This document shows positions 21,918 through 30,767 of a DNA stretch of 64,000 nt, in pieces. The DNA comes from Methanobrevibacter woesei. Lineage in GTDB: Archaea > Methanobacteriota > Methanobacteria > Methanobacteriales > Methanobacteriaceae. The stretch lies in NCBI RefSeq assembly GCF_003111605.1, contig NZ_MZGU01000006.1, positions 1 to 64,000 on the forward strand, read 5' to 3'. A program made the translations under genes and the position numbers. The first letter of the stretch is position 1; the number at the start of each line of letters is the position of its first letter. The notes below the pieces were generated by a model. It worked only from the letters and a program-made list of their open reading frames with translations. It had not been told where the DNA came from and did not search any database.

Positions 21918-22733
21918 TTAGCTTGCAGATTTAACAATTTTTTCTTCAGCTAATACTTTAGATCCTTCATCACTTAATACCCAATCAATGAACTCTTTTA
22001 CATCACCAGTTGGTTCACCGTTGGTAAGGAATAAGAATGGTCTTTGTAATTCGTAGGTACCATCTGCGATAGTAGCATCAGATGGAGCTACACCATTAAC
22101 ATTTAAAGATTTTACATCATCACTCATATGAGCGTAAGATACAAAACCGATTGCATTAGGATCTTGAGCGACAGATTGTTTTACAGCTTCAGTGGAACTT
22201 TGAACTACAGCATCACTTTTTAATTCTTTGTCACCCATTACGATACTTTCAAATGCATCTAATGTACCGGAACCTTCTTCACGAGTAATGACATTGATTT
22301 CACCATCAGCACCACCGACTTCATTCCAGTTGGTAATTTCACCAGAGAAAATTCCTTGTAATTGTTCAGTGGTTAAATCAGAAACAGAATTACTTGGATT
22401 TACAGCCATTACAATTCCGTCTTGACCTAATTCATGTTTGACTAAATTTGGACCTTCACTTTGGTCAACATCTTTAGAACTCATACCAATATCAGCGGTT
22501 CCATCATTTGCATTTTTAATACCTACACTAGAACCTCCACCTTGAACAGTGATATCTGCATCAGGATGGGACTCTTTATAAACTTCGACTAACTTCTCAG
22601 CGACAGGTTGTACAGAGGTTGATCCAACCACGTCGATATGAGAGGAACTTGCACTACCAGTAGCGAGAACTGCTCCCGCAATGAGTACAATGATTACAAT
22701 AATACCAATAATATATTTACTTTTTGTATTCAT
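21918..22733 (-). CDS. pstS: phosphate-binding protein PstS (paralog 1)
   Basis: This 271-residue PstS has an N-terminal helix (YIIGIIVIIVLIAGAVLATG) and ligand loops VVGSTSVQPVAEKL, GGGSSVGIKNANDG and REEGSGTLDAFES. It is more richly encoded with preferred codons than paralog 2, suggesting higher expression. I take the ATG at 22733, because the TATA (ATTTATATAG, 22768-22777) predicts a start near 22747. A GAGGT then precedes MNTKSKY, and the in-frame ATG at 22751 would have no leader. Confidence 0.93.
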   Translation of the reverse strand: MNTKSKYIIGIIVIIVLIAGAVLATGSASSSHIDVVGSTSVQPVAEKLVEVYKESHPDADITVQGGGSSVGIKNANDGTADIGMSSKDVDQSEGPNLVKHELGQDGIVMAVNPSNSVSDLTTEQLQGIFSGEITNWNEVGGADGEINVITREEGSGTLDAFESIVMGDKELKSDAVVQSSTEAVKQSVAQDPNAIGFVSYAHMSDDVKSLNVNGVAPSDATIADGTYELQRPFLFLTNGEPTGDVKEFIDWVLSDEGSKVLAEEKIVKSAS

Positions 22734-22897
22734 TTCTTTAACCTCAAACATACTTTGGAAATTAAACCTATATAAATGTTACCTTTAATGTGAATTTTAT
22801 TTCCTAAAAAGTGAATAAAAAAAATAATTTAAAAAATTATTAGGAATTATAATTCTCATAATAGGAACAAATAGTGCAAAAAAAGAAGAAAATAGAG

Positions 22898-23782
22898 TTA
22901 TCTAAAAGTACGGGGAGTTGTTGATCTTGGAATATTATCATGGAATTCAATAGCTACATCCATAATTTCAATACAGATATCTCCAATTCTTTCAAAAGCT
23001 TTGATAACACGGAATAAATAAATGAAGTAGTTTGAACGTTCTTTTTCTTCAAAGGAATTTTCAGCCATTTGAGTAGCAATTAAGTTCACAGATTTGGACT
23101 GTAAAATATGAAGAGAATCTTCTAACTCCATTACTTCATCTCTTAAATGAGTTTTATTTGATAAAAAAGCACCCATCGATAAATTAATCATTTTTTTAGA
23201 TGCAGAGTACATTTTTTTAATGTTTTTAAGAATTTTTTCATCAATTATATAATCATCATTAATAACAAATTTGGAAATATGGGCACAGTAATCACCAATA
23301 CGTTCCAAATCATATGCAACCTCATTATATAATACAGACTTTGAAAATTCAGGATGTTGATTAAGACTAACAACAGTTTCAACAGTTGTCCTTACCTTTT
23401 CAACCATATTATTTGTTGTGTAATCCATCTCAAGAGAATAATTTGCTTTCTCTTTATCATATTCTAAGAAAGATTCAAAAGATGTTTTAAGCTGATCTTT
23501 AACATGTTTTGCCATATTCTCAAGCATATCATTAATTAAAGTATTTCCAGTAGTGTCTTTAGGAGTAAAAGACTCACCAAAAGACTCGGAAATTTCTTCA
23601 TAACTTTTCAAGTCAATCATGTATGCTCTCTTAACAGTCCCATCTTTTACTAAAGGTTGTAATAATTGAGTAACATACCTACGGGTGATTCCCAATTTCT
23701 CAGCTATTTCTTCCTGAGTTGATGGGTTTTCATATAATATTAAATCTAAAATATCTTTAAGAGTTTTATTCTTTTTCGGAAT
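22898..23782 (-). CDS. HTH-PhoU fusion phosphate regulator, probable ATT start
   Basis: The protein has an N-terminal winged-helix region (KTLKDILDLILYENPSTQEE, then IAEKLGITRRYVTQLLQPL) followed by two PhoU helical repeats (YDLERIGDYCAHISKF, KAFERIGDICIEIMDVA). It looks like the archaeal regulators that join DNA binding to PhoU-type phosphate sensing, and it would control the pst genes just downstream. The first usable TTG (23695) cuts through the recognition helix region. The open frame continues up to an ATT at 23782, exactly 7 nt after a GGGGGG ribosome site and just behind a TAA at 23786-23788. The product is about 294 residues. Confidence 0.8.
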   Translation of the reverse strand: MPKKNKTLKDILDLILYENPSTQEEIAEKLGITRRYVTQLLQPLVKDGTVKRAYMIDLKSYEEISESFGESFTPKDTTGNTLINDMLENMAKHVKDQLKTSFESFLEYDKEKANYSLEMDYTTNNMVEKVRTTVETVVSLNQHPEFSKSVLYNEVAYDLERIGDYCAHISKFVINDDYIIDEKILKNIKKMYSASKKMINLSMGAFLSNKTHLRDEVMELEDSLHILQSKSVNLIATQMAENSFEEKERSNYFIYLFRVIKAFERIGDICIEIMDVAIEFHDNIPRSTTPRTFR

Positions 23783-23800
23783 ATTTTAACCCCCCATTCA

Positions 23801-24619
23801 TTACATATATTTTTCAGATGATTCAAATTCAATATCATCAGAAGACTCATTAATTCCAGTCTTATTTTTTCTAGGTTTTCTTTGATTATTTATATGCATT
23901 TTATTAATGTTATGATTTCTATAGGCATCATGATTTTCAGAATAAATTTCTTTTAATTGCAAATCTTCCAAATCATCCTCTTTAATAGGATATTTTCTAG
24001 GGTTATATGGGATTTCTTTAGAATTATTTCTAGACTCATTAGCAGATTTGAGAATTTTATAGATAACACTTACAATAAGAATTAAAGCTATTAATTCAAT
24101 TGGAAAATCAAATAATCTAAAAATATCTGCATAAAGATATGTTATAAAATTATCTGCATCAACAAATCCTCTTGCTAAAAAGATTATACCAACAAAAGCA
24201 ATAATCCATCCATGAGATCTTTTCAAAATGTTTGCTTTTAGTAATAATGGATAAGCACTCATAACTAAAAGAGAAACACCTAATATTTTATATAAATTAT
24301 TATCTGCAACACCTTGAAGTAATAAATATATATTTAAAAATGTTGCTGGTAGATATCCCCATTCAGATAAAAATGCAGCAATTAATAATAATTGAATAAG
24401 AGCAATAACAATTAAAGGGAAAACATAAGCTATTTCCCATTCAAAACGTCTGCGAAAAGCATGTTTTGTAAAAGGTTCTTCTAAAACCTCAGATAGAACA
24501 TTATAAAGAACTGATGATAAAACAGACCCTATAATTGTTCCTGCAACACCTAAAACAGCGGTTGTAAATGCTACAAAAGCAGAAATAAATGCAACTAAAA
24601 TTATTTTTGAATGTTTCAA
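23801..24619 (-). CDS. multi-pass membrane protein of unknown function
   Basis: I do not recognise this 272-residue protein. It has five or six hydrophobic segments (about residues 5-30, 67-88, 95-108, 112-126, 137-152, 172-190). A hydrophilic tail of about 80 residues follows, rich in Asn, Lys, Glu and Asp and likely cytoplasmic. A charged loop (EEPFTKHAFRRRFEWEI) follows the first segment. Its stop is 18 bp before the HTH-PhoU regulator's start, so the two are probably co-transcribed and it may belong to phosphate sensing. Confidence 0.6.
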   Translation of the reverse strand: MKHSKIILVAFISAFVAFTTAVLGVAGTIIGSVLSSVLYNVLSEVLEEPFTKHAFRRRFEWEIAYVFPLIVIALIQLLLIAAFLSEWGYLPATFLNIYLLLQGVADNNLYKILGVSLLVMSAYPLLLKANILKRSHGWIIAFVGIIFLARGFVDADNFITYLYADIFRLFDFPIELIALILIVSVIYKILKSANESRNNSKEIPYNPRKYPIKEDDLEDLQLKEIYSENHDAYRNHNINKMHINNQRKPRKNKTGINESSDDIEFESSEKYM

Positions 24620-24708
24620 ATTTTCACCAGCATAGTTAATCTATAGAAATAAATTCTTTGATTAACTATATGGTTTTTAATAAATTTAAACTTTAAGAAA
24701 AAAAGAAA

Positions 24709-26211
24709 TTATACCAAATTGAAAGCATTTGGTACAGTGTTTAAAATATTTTTACTAATTTGAGGAACTGTAGTTGTTATAATAGAGTCGTCTGCAGCAT
24801 TAGCTGATGATTTATCATTTTCACCAGCTATTACAGTAGCATTAACGGCTCCTTGTAAATTATCAACAGTCATTTTTTGAACCCATGGGTCAGTATCTGA
24901 AATAATGATTTCATCGACATATTTATCTAATTCATTAGCCAATACCCATGAGATAAATCTACCACCTAACAAAGCCACACTATTTCCATTAACTGAGCTC
25001 ACCGCATCTTCAATAGTGTTTTTTAAAGTGATTCCATCATGCATTTTAGAATGAATTAAAGTTGCCCAATGAGCATCTCCAACTGTATAATCTCCAATTT
25101 TCCTTGGATAAATATAATCAGGCCCTGCTAATTTGACTGCTGTAGCTAATGCAACTAATTCATCTCTTTGAACAGGTATGCGAGTATTTGTAGCCTTAAG
25201 TTCTTCATTCATAATTTCAATAACTCTTGGAAGACCAAATTTACCTCTTCTTGCAGTACCAGGTTCATAACCGCACATATATCCATGATGATTATTAGGA
25301 AAACCAGTAATGATTATGTTTAAACCAGTTCTAAGACCTGCCCTACATTCATATTCATAAGCACCATTAGTAGCTACAACTTTTCCTGGAACTAAAACAC
25401 GAGCTGCAGCAATAGCTTTAGCATATGCTTCAACAGGATTTTCTGCTCTGTTAAATGGACCTCCTTCAATGACAAAAATGTCAGCACCAAGTTCTAAGGA
25501 TTTTTCAAAACCAGTGATGACTTCATCATAACCATCTCCAACAAACATTATTGATTCAAGCCCACGACCATATTTTTTAGCTAAATCTGCAACATCTTTA
25601 GCTTCCCTTAATGGAGCTGCATGTCCTTCACCAGATTGTTCACTAGTAACATTAACTGCAACAGAAGAAGCTAGTTTAACCCAATCTTCTTTATCTGGTT
25701 TTTCAAGCATTTCCTTATCAATAAGTCTTGAATGAATCCTTCCTCTAGGACATTCAGTAAATGCAGGACCTTTTAGATAACATTCCCCACCACATTTTAC
25801 AATTTCCTTAGGGAATCTCATAGGACCATTTTCTCCAAAATGATCTAAATCTAAAGGAACATCAACAGTATCATATACTTGTTTCATTACATCAATACCA
25901 CTCATACCATTTTCTTCAGCAATGTCAGAAAATGCATATGCACATATATGTATAGATGCCCCAATCATATTAGCTAAACGACAATTTCCAAGTAATTCTT
26001 TTAATTGTAAATCAGAAGCACAAGTACCTACAACAACCTCAGTCAAATCACATCCCAATGGGAATCTCTTAAACTGCATACCTAATTTCATTGTTTCTTC
26101 AAGTGACAATTCAGAGATTGCATCAACAACACTAACTACATCTTTATCCATTTTAGACAATTCGATAGCTGCAGCATCATCATAAACTGCTTCTTTAATT
26201 AAATCATGCAT
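24709..26211 (-). CDS. hcgG: FeGP cofactor biosynthesis protein HcgG (HmdC)
   Basis: This 500-residue protein matches the Hmd co-occurring protein family HmdC/HcgG. It has conserved stretches (RFPLGCDLTEVVVGTCASDLQ, VDVPLDLDHFGENGPMRFP, GFPNNHHGYMCGYEPGTARRGKFG) and a Cys-rich centre. The C-terminal third resembles a fibrillarin-like methyltransferase fold (VALLGGRFISWVLANELDKYV). It is needed for the iron-guanylylpyridinol cofactor, probably in iron-carbonyl assembly; the exact step is not settled. The start is ATG 26211 with AGAGGT 7 nt upstream. It is divergent from hmd. Confidence 0.9.
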   Translation of the reverse strand: MHDLIKEAVYDDAAAIELSKMDKDVVSVVDAISELSLEETMKLGMQFKRFPLGCDLTEVVVGTCASDLQLKELLGNCRLANMIGASIHICAYAFSDIAEENGMSGIDVMKQVYDTVDVPLDLDHFGENGPMRFPKEIVKCGGECYLKGPAFTECPRGRIHSRLIDKEMLEKPDKEDWVKLASSVAVNVTSEQSGEGHAAPLREAKDVADLAKKYGRGLESIMFVGDGYDEVITGFEKSLELGADIFVIEGGPFNRAENPVEAYAKAIAAARVLVPGKVVATNGAYEYECRAGLRTGLNIIITGFPNNHHGYMCGYEPGTARRGKFGLPRVIEIMNEELKATNTRIPVQRDELVALATAVKLAGPDYIYPRKIGDYTVGDAHWATLIHSKMHDGITLKNTIEDAVSSVNGNSVALLGGRFISWVLANELDKYVDEIIISDTDPWVQKMTVDNLQGAVNATVIAGENDKSSANAADDSIITTTVPQISKNILNTVPNAFNLV

Positions 26212-26552
26212 CAAAATAACCTCTATAAATACTAAATTATATTATATTAATTAAACATATATAAATTTTGTTTTATTAATTACAAACAATCTTGGCAAAT
26301 TAGCTACTAAAAGTAAATATAAAGATTTATATAATGCAAACAAAAAAAATTACTAATGTTACTACGTTGCTGAATTCAATAAAAAATGATTATTTAAAAA
26401 TAGAACAATGATTATGTTCGCTATATAATTAATACGATTGCTATTAACAAACTTTTTAAATAATTAGAAGCTGTAGTAATAGTTTTTAGTAAAAAAAACT
26501 ATAAAATAATCATTTTAAGAAAAAATATATATTTTTTAAGGAGAAATAAAAG
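26212..26552. promoter_or_regulatory. hcgG/hmd divergent promoter region
   Basis: On the minus strand TTTATATA (26258-26265) serves hcgG. On the plus strand TTTATATAATG (26328-26338) and CTATATAATTA (26420-26430) are candidate TATA boxes for hmd. A perfect 9-bp inverted repeat ATAGTTTTT/AAAAACTAT (26479-26487 and 26494-26502) lies between the second TATA and the gene, which begins 50 bp later. AAGGAGAAA (about 26538-26546) is the hmd ribosome site. Confidence 0.55.
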
Positions 26553-27566
26553 ATGAAAGTAGCAATTTTAGGTGCAGGATGTTACAGAACACATGCTGCA
26601 GCAGGTATTACCAACTTCTCAAGAGCTGTTGAAGTTGCAGAAGCAACTGGAAAAGAAAACATTGCAATGACTCACTCTACTATTGAAATGGGTGCAGAAT
26701 TATTACACTTAGCAGGTGTAGATGAAGTAGTTGTATCTGACCCAGTATTTGACGGAGATTTCACTGTAGTAGATGACTTTGATTACTCAGAAGTAATTGC
26801 AGCTCACAAAGCAGGAAACCCTGAAGAAGTAATGCCAGCTATCAGAGAAAAAGTAGCTAAATTAGCTGAAGAAATTCCAAAACCATCCGAAGGAGCTATT
26901 CACTTTACTCACCCAGAAGATGTTGGAATCAAAACCACTACCGACGATGCTGACGCAGTAGCTGACGCTGACTGGGTAATGACCTGGTTACCAAAAGGCA
27001 GTATGCAAAAAGGTATCATCGAAAAATTCGCTGATCAATTAAAAGAAGGTGCAATCTTAACTCACGCTTGTACTATTCCTACTACCAAATTCAACGACAT
27101 TTTCCAAGAATTAGGTGCAAACGTAAACGTAACTTCCTACCACCCAGGTGCTGTACCTGAAATGAAAGGTCAAGTTTACATTGCTGAAGGATACGCTGAT
27201 GAAGCTGCAATCAACACTCTTAAAGACTTAGGTTCCAAAGCAAGAGGAAACGCATACACCTTACCTGCAAACTTATTAGGTCCTGTATGTGATATGTGTT
27301 CCGCAGTAACTGCTATTACTTACGCAGGTATTTTAGCTTACAGAGACACCGTTACCCAAATTTTAGGTGCTCCAGCTGACTTCGCACAAATGATGGCAAA
27401 CGAAGCTTTAACCCAAGTTACTGCATTAATGAACGATGAAGGTATCGACAAAATGGATGATGCTTTAGCACCTTCCGCATTAGTAGGTACTGCTGACTCC
27501 ATGAACTTCGGTGCATTAGCAGACATCGTTCCTACTGTATTAGACAACTTAGCAAAAAGAGACTAA
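26553..27566 (+). CDS. hmd: H2-forming methylenetetrahydromethanopterin dehydrogenase ([Fe]-hydrogenase)
   Basis: This 337-residue Hmd catalyses methenyl-H4MPT+ + H2 = methylene-H4MPT + H+ using the FeGP cofactor. The N-terminal Rossmann domain (VAILGAGCYRTHAAAGI) carries His14, the catalytic base position. The iron ligand is Cys173 in LTHACTIPTTKF (equivalent to Cys176 of the M. jannaschii enzyme). His197 in SYHPGAVPEM is the other active-site His. The C-terminal helical dimer domain is complete. Codons are strongly biased, which fits high expression. Confidence 0.98.
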   Translation: MKVAILGAGCYRTHAAAGITNFSRAVEVAEATGKENIAMTHSTIEMGAELLHLAGVDEVVVSDPVFDGDFTVVDDFDYSEVIAAHKAGNPEEVMPAIREKVAKLAEEIPKPSEGAIHFTHPEDVGIKTTTDDADAVADADWVMTWLPKGSMQKGIIEKFADQLKEGAILTHACTIPTTKFNDIFQELGANVNVTSYHPGAVPEMKGQVYIAEGYADEAAINTLKDLGSKARGNAYTLPANLLGPVCDMCSAVTAITYAGILAYRDTVTQILGAPADFAQMMANEALTQVTALMNDEGIDKMDDALAPSALVGTADSMNFGALADIVPTVLDNLAKRD

Positions 27567-27578
27567 GTGTAGTCTTAA

Positions 27579-27626
27579 ATAAGTTTAATGTTGATTTTTA
27601 ATCAACATATTAAAACTTATTTTTTA
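27579..27626 (+). terminator. hairpin terminator after hmd
   Basis: ATAAGTTTAATGTTGAT (27579-27595) can pair with ATCAACATATTAAAACTTAT (27601-27620), with small bulges, and a T6 run follows. It separates the highly expressed hmd from hcgA and probably sets a lower dose for the hcg genes. Confidence 0.65.
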
Positions 27627-27716
27627 ATAAATGGGGAAGAAACTACTTTTTTAATTATTAAAAAATAAGTTTTAACTATTTTTTAACTACTAAATAACTT
27701 CTTATTAGGTGTAACA

Positions 27717-28715
27717 TTGATTGATGAAATTTTAAAAAGAGCAGAGAATGGAAAAAAATTAGATAATGAAGAATTATTCCAACTATTTTCAGTAAATAAT
27801 GCTGAAGATTTAAAAAAGTTATGTGAAACTGCATCTAATATTAGAAATAAATATTCTAAAACAATTAAATTAACTTCAACAGTACATATTACAAATAAAT
27901 GTCAAGTACAACCAAGATGTAAATACTGTGGATTTGCAGCTAAAACATCCAGAGACGGATATTATAATGCTTTTTATAAAACTGATGATGAAATACGTCA
28001 AGCAGCTAAGTCAATAGAAGAAGCAAGAGTGCCAAGAGTCAGTTGCTCTGGAGGTCATGGATACAAAGGAAAACAAGCTGTTCATGCTGCAGAAATAGTA
28101 AAAGGAGAAACTAATCTTGAATTATTAATTAATGTTGGTGCAGATTTAACTGAAAATTCAACAAATAAACTAGCTGAGTTAAATACAGACACTGTCTGTT
28201 GTAACTTGGAATCAACAAATGAAGCTATTTTTAATAATGTAAAACCTGGAGAAACACTTCAAGATAGGATTGATGTATGTAACCAAGTCTGTGATGCTGG
28301 AATTGAATTATCCTCCGGATTATTATTAGGTATTGGAGAAAGTGATGAAGATAGATTAAATCATTTATTATTCCTTAATCAATTTAAAACACTTGGAGAA
28401 ATTCCTATAATGGGATTCAATCCTTACAAAGATACACCAATGGAAAATCATCCAGCATGCCCATTAGACTTGCAATTAAAAATGGTTGCAATTACACGTA
28501 TAATGTATCCTAAAATAAGAATCACTGTTCCAACACCAACAATTGGACCTAAAAATGTAGAATATTCCCTAAATGCAGGGGCAAATAATTTAGCAACAGT
28601 AATAGCTAAAAATTATCCTTTAGAAGTTAAAGGTGTTGGTTCTCCTACATACGGTAATTTAGAAGAAGTTGTTTCAGTTATTGAAAGTTTAGGGTTAACA
28701 CCACAATATTTATAA
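27717..28715 (+). CDS. hcgA: FeGP cofactor biosynthesis radical SAM protein HcgA (HmdB)
   Basis: This 332-residue BioB/HydE-like radical SAM enzyme has the variant cluster motif CQVQPRCKYC (CX5CX2C, near residues 62-71) known for HmdB instead of CX3CX2C. The barrel follows (RVSCSGGHGYKG, LLINVGADL, SSGLLLGIGES). It is thought to provide the pyridinol precursor or a related radical step. The start is TTG 27717 with AGGTG about 6 nt upstream (27707-27711). It heads hcgABCDEF. Confidence 0.92.
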   Translation: MIDEILKRAENGKKLDNEELFQLFSVNNAEDLKKLCETASNIRNKYSKTIKLTSTVHITNKCQVQPRCKYCGFAAKTSRDGYYNAFYKTDDEIRQAAKSIEEARVPRVSCSGGHGYKGKQAVHAAEIVKGETNLELLINVGADLTENSTNKLAELNTDTVCCNLESTNEAIFNNVKPGETLQDRIDVCNQVCDAGIELSSGLLLGIGESDEDRLNHLLFLNQFKTLGEIPIMGFNPYKDTPMENHPACPLDLQLKMVAITRIMYPKIRITVPTPTIGPKNVEYSLNAGANNLATVIAKNYPLEVKGVGSPTYGNLEEVVSVIESLGLTPQYL

Positions 28716-28750
28716 AACTTCTTTTTTTTTAAAATTTTAAAGTGGTTAAA

Positions 28751-29233
28751 ATGGCTTTTGAAGAAATTATTAAAAATGCATATGAAGAATCAGAAAATAA
28801 TTGCAGATTTGGAGATAAAGTAGAGGAAATAACTGCAATCCAGAATTATATAAAAAACTCTAAAAAGATTTACATTCCTAATAAAAATGGAATAAAAGTA
28901 GAAGTTTTAAATGAAGTTTTAAATGAATATGGATTACCTACAGCTAGAATATTACAAATTAATACTAATGCTGCAGATGCAAGTAGAATTCCTGCTTTAG
29001 CAAAAGCATACATGGCTCTAGATCAAAGTGATGCAGATTTAATAATAGCTAGAGGTCGTTTAGGAGTTCCTGGCTCTGGTTCTTTTTTAATTTTTATGGA
29101 TAATAAAGGTAGAATTTTAACTGCAGGAACATCACCTTCACATGTTGTTCATAATAAAACATTAGAAGAAGCCGTGTATAATGAAGCTAATGAAGCCTTA
29201 ATAAAAATTGGTTTTAAAAAGGTTAAAGAATGA
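28751..29233 (+). CDS. hcgB: FeGP cofactor guanylyltransferase HcgB
   Basis: HcgB joins GMP from GTP to the pyridinol. The 160-residue protein has the family marks TARILQINTNAADASRIPAL and ARGRLGVPGSGSFLIFMD (nucleotide and pyridinol pocket). I use ATG 28751; GTG 28742 is in frame three codons upstream and remains possible. Its TGA overlaps the hcgC ATG (ATGA). Confidence 0.92.
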   Translation: MAFEEIIKNAYEESENNCRFGDKVEEITAIQNYIKNSKKIYIPNKNGIKVEVLNEVLNEYGLPTARILQINTNAADASRIPALAKAYMALDQSDADLIIARGRLGVPGSGSFLIFMDNKGRILTAGTSPSHVVHNKTLEEAVYNEANEALIKIGFKKVKE

Positions 29234-30042
29234 AAATAGAAGAAATTGACACAGGAATTACAGAAGAAGTATTTACAATCAAATCACAAACAAAATTAAT
29301 AGATATTTTTAATAGCATAATTGATAAAAAAAGTCAAGTTAGCTATGAATGGGTTTTAGATTTAGATATTGATAAAAACTCTAAAATTATTGTTATTGGA
29401 ACTTATTTTACAGGCATTGGTATTGTTAAAAAACTAGCTAAAACTTTCAATGATGTTTTATTAATAGATATTTATCCCCACCTCAAAGAATTTATTAATG
29501 TGCCAATAGGGGATATATTAACAGATGAAGAAAAAGATAACATCTCATTTTCATCAGATTTAGATTTAATATATAGTGGAGATGTTGTTATTGATACAAC
29601 AGGTTTTGGAGGAATAACTGTTGAACAATCCTCTAAATTTGATGTGAAAGGTTTCTTAATAGAAGATCCTGTGGCTGAAGATAATGACATATTACTTAAA
29701 AACAAAAACAACATTTATGATAGAATAAATGCAGTTAAAAGTGAAAATAAAGCTATTATTAAAACTCATGGAATAAACACAAAAACATCTGGAACTATGA
29801 CTTTAACTATTGGTGTTTTAACAAATGCTTTAAATAAATCTCTTAAAAAAGAAGGTGTTTTATATTCTGCTTGTGAAATGGGATTTTTTGAAGAGGTTAT
29901 TTTTAAAGAAAAGGATATAGCTAAATTCATTGAACTAACTGATAAACAGGCCATGAAAATTTCCACCATCAATCCATTTGACTGTGATGATTTGCTAAAT
30001 GAGGAAATAGATAAAATCAATTCTAAAATAATTACTCAATGA
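29230..30042 (+). CDS. hcgC: FeGP cofactor pyridinol C-methyltransferase HcgC
   Basis: This 270-residue SAM-dependent methyltransferase methylates C3 of the pyridinol precursor. The fold is a Rossmann type close to SAH hydrolase (KIIVIGTYFTGIGIVKKLAK, VLLIDIYPHLKEF). The family-typical VVIDTTGFGGITVEQSSKF and KTHGINTKTSGTMTLTIGVL are present. It overlaps hcgB by 4 bp and precedes hcgD by 4 bp. Confidence 0.9.
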   Translation: MKIEEIDTGITEEVFTIKSQTKLIDIFNSIIDKKSQVSYEWVLDLDIDKNSKIIVIGTYFTGIGIVKKLAKTFNDVLLIDIYPHLKEFINVPIGDILTDEEKDNISFSSDLDLIYSGDVVIDTTGFGGITVEQSSKFDVKGFLIEDPVAEDNDILLKNKNNIYDRINAVKSENKAIIKTHGINTKTSGTMTLTIGVLTNALNKSLKKEGVLYSACEMGFFEEVIFKEKDIAKFIELTDKQAMKISTINPFDCDDLLNEEIDKINSKIITQ

Positions 30043-30046
30043 TAAA

Positions 30047-30754
30047 ATGTTACTTAAGGATATCTGTAAATTTATTGAAACTAAAATACCATTAAAATAT
30101 GCACTAGCTAGTGACAAAATTGGATTTGCAGATGAGTATGATTTGAATCTTGAAATTAATTCTGTTAAAGTGTTAATGGATTTGTTTAAGGAAGATGATG
30201 ATAAATTTGATGAAAAAACATTAATCATTACACATCATCCGCCCATTTTCAAACCAAAAACACCCACTTATACAATCCACTCAAGTTGGGATATAATCAA
30301 AGGTGGTGCAAATGAAGCTTTAGCAGATAGCTTAAATTTAGAAGTTGTTGATGTTTTCCATGCCCAAACTGGAATTGGAAGACTTTGCAAATTTAATGGA
30401 ACTTATCACGATTTAGAAGAAATCATTAAAGAAAATTTCCCTCAGGAAAATACAAGAATTGTAAATAAACCTAAGTTAAATGATAAAATAGAAAAAGTAG
30501 CTATTGTTTCTGGTTTTGGTCTTAAAAATCCAGATTACATAAAATTAGCTAAAGACAAAAAAGTAGACATATTTATTTCTGGAGATTTGACTCAGGAAAC
30601 TGCAGTTCTTGCCAAAAATAACAATTTAACATTAATTGATTTAGGCCACCACAATAGTGAAATTCCAGGCCTTTATAAACTTGGAGAAATCATATCTTCA
30701 TGTGGTGTAAATGTAGAAGTTATAAATAAAGGAGAACCTTGGAATAAATTATAG
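30047..30754 (+). CDS. hcgD: FeGP cofactor biosynthesis protein HcgD (Nif3-like)
   Basis: This 235-residue NIF3-family protein has the metal ligands ITHHPPIF, VVDVFHAQTGIG and IDLGHHNSEIPGL, which hold a dinuclear iron or metal site. In this pathway it is thought to act as an iron-trafficking protein for cofactor assembly. It could not be told from a general Nif3 protein without its place in the hcg cluster. Confidence 0.88.
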   Translation: MLLKDICKFIETKIPLKYALASDKIGFADEYDLNLEINSVKVLMDLFKEDDDKFDEKTLIITHHPPIFKPKTPTYTIHSSWDIIKGGANEALADSLNLEVVDVFHAQTGIGRLCKFNGTYHDLEEIIKENFPQENTRIVNKPKLNDKIEKVAIVSGFGLKNPDYIKLAKDKKVDIFISGDLTQETAVLAKNNNLTLIDLGHHNSEIPGLYKLGEIISSCGVNVEVINKGEPWNKL

Positions 30755-30767
30755 GAGATCTTAAAAT

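Noticed and set aside
27650-27700. Second hairpin before hcgA
   Set aside because: TTAAAAAATAAG-type A/T runs pair by composition alone; the supported terminator is the one at 27579-27626.
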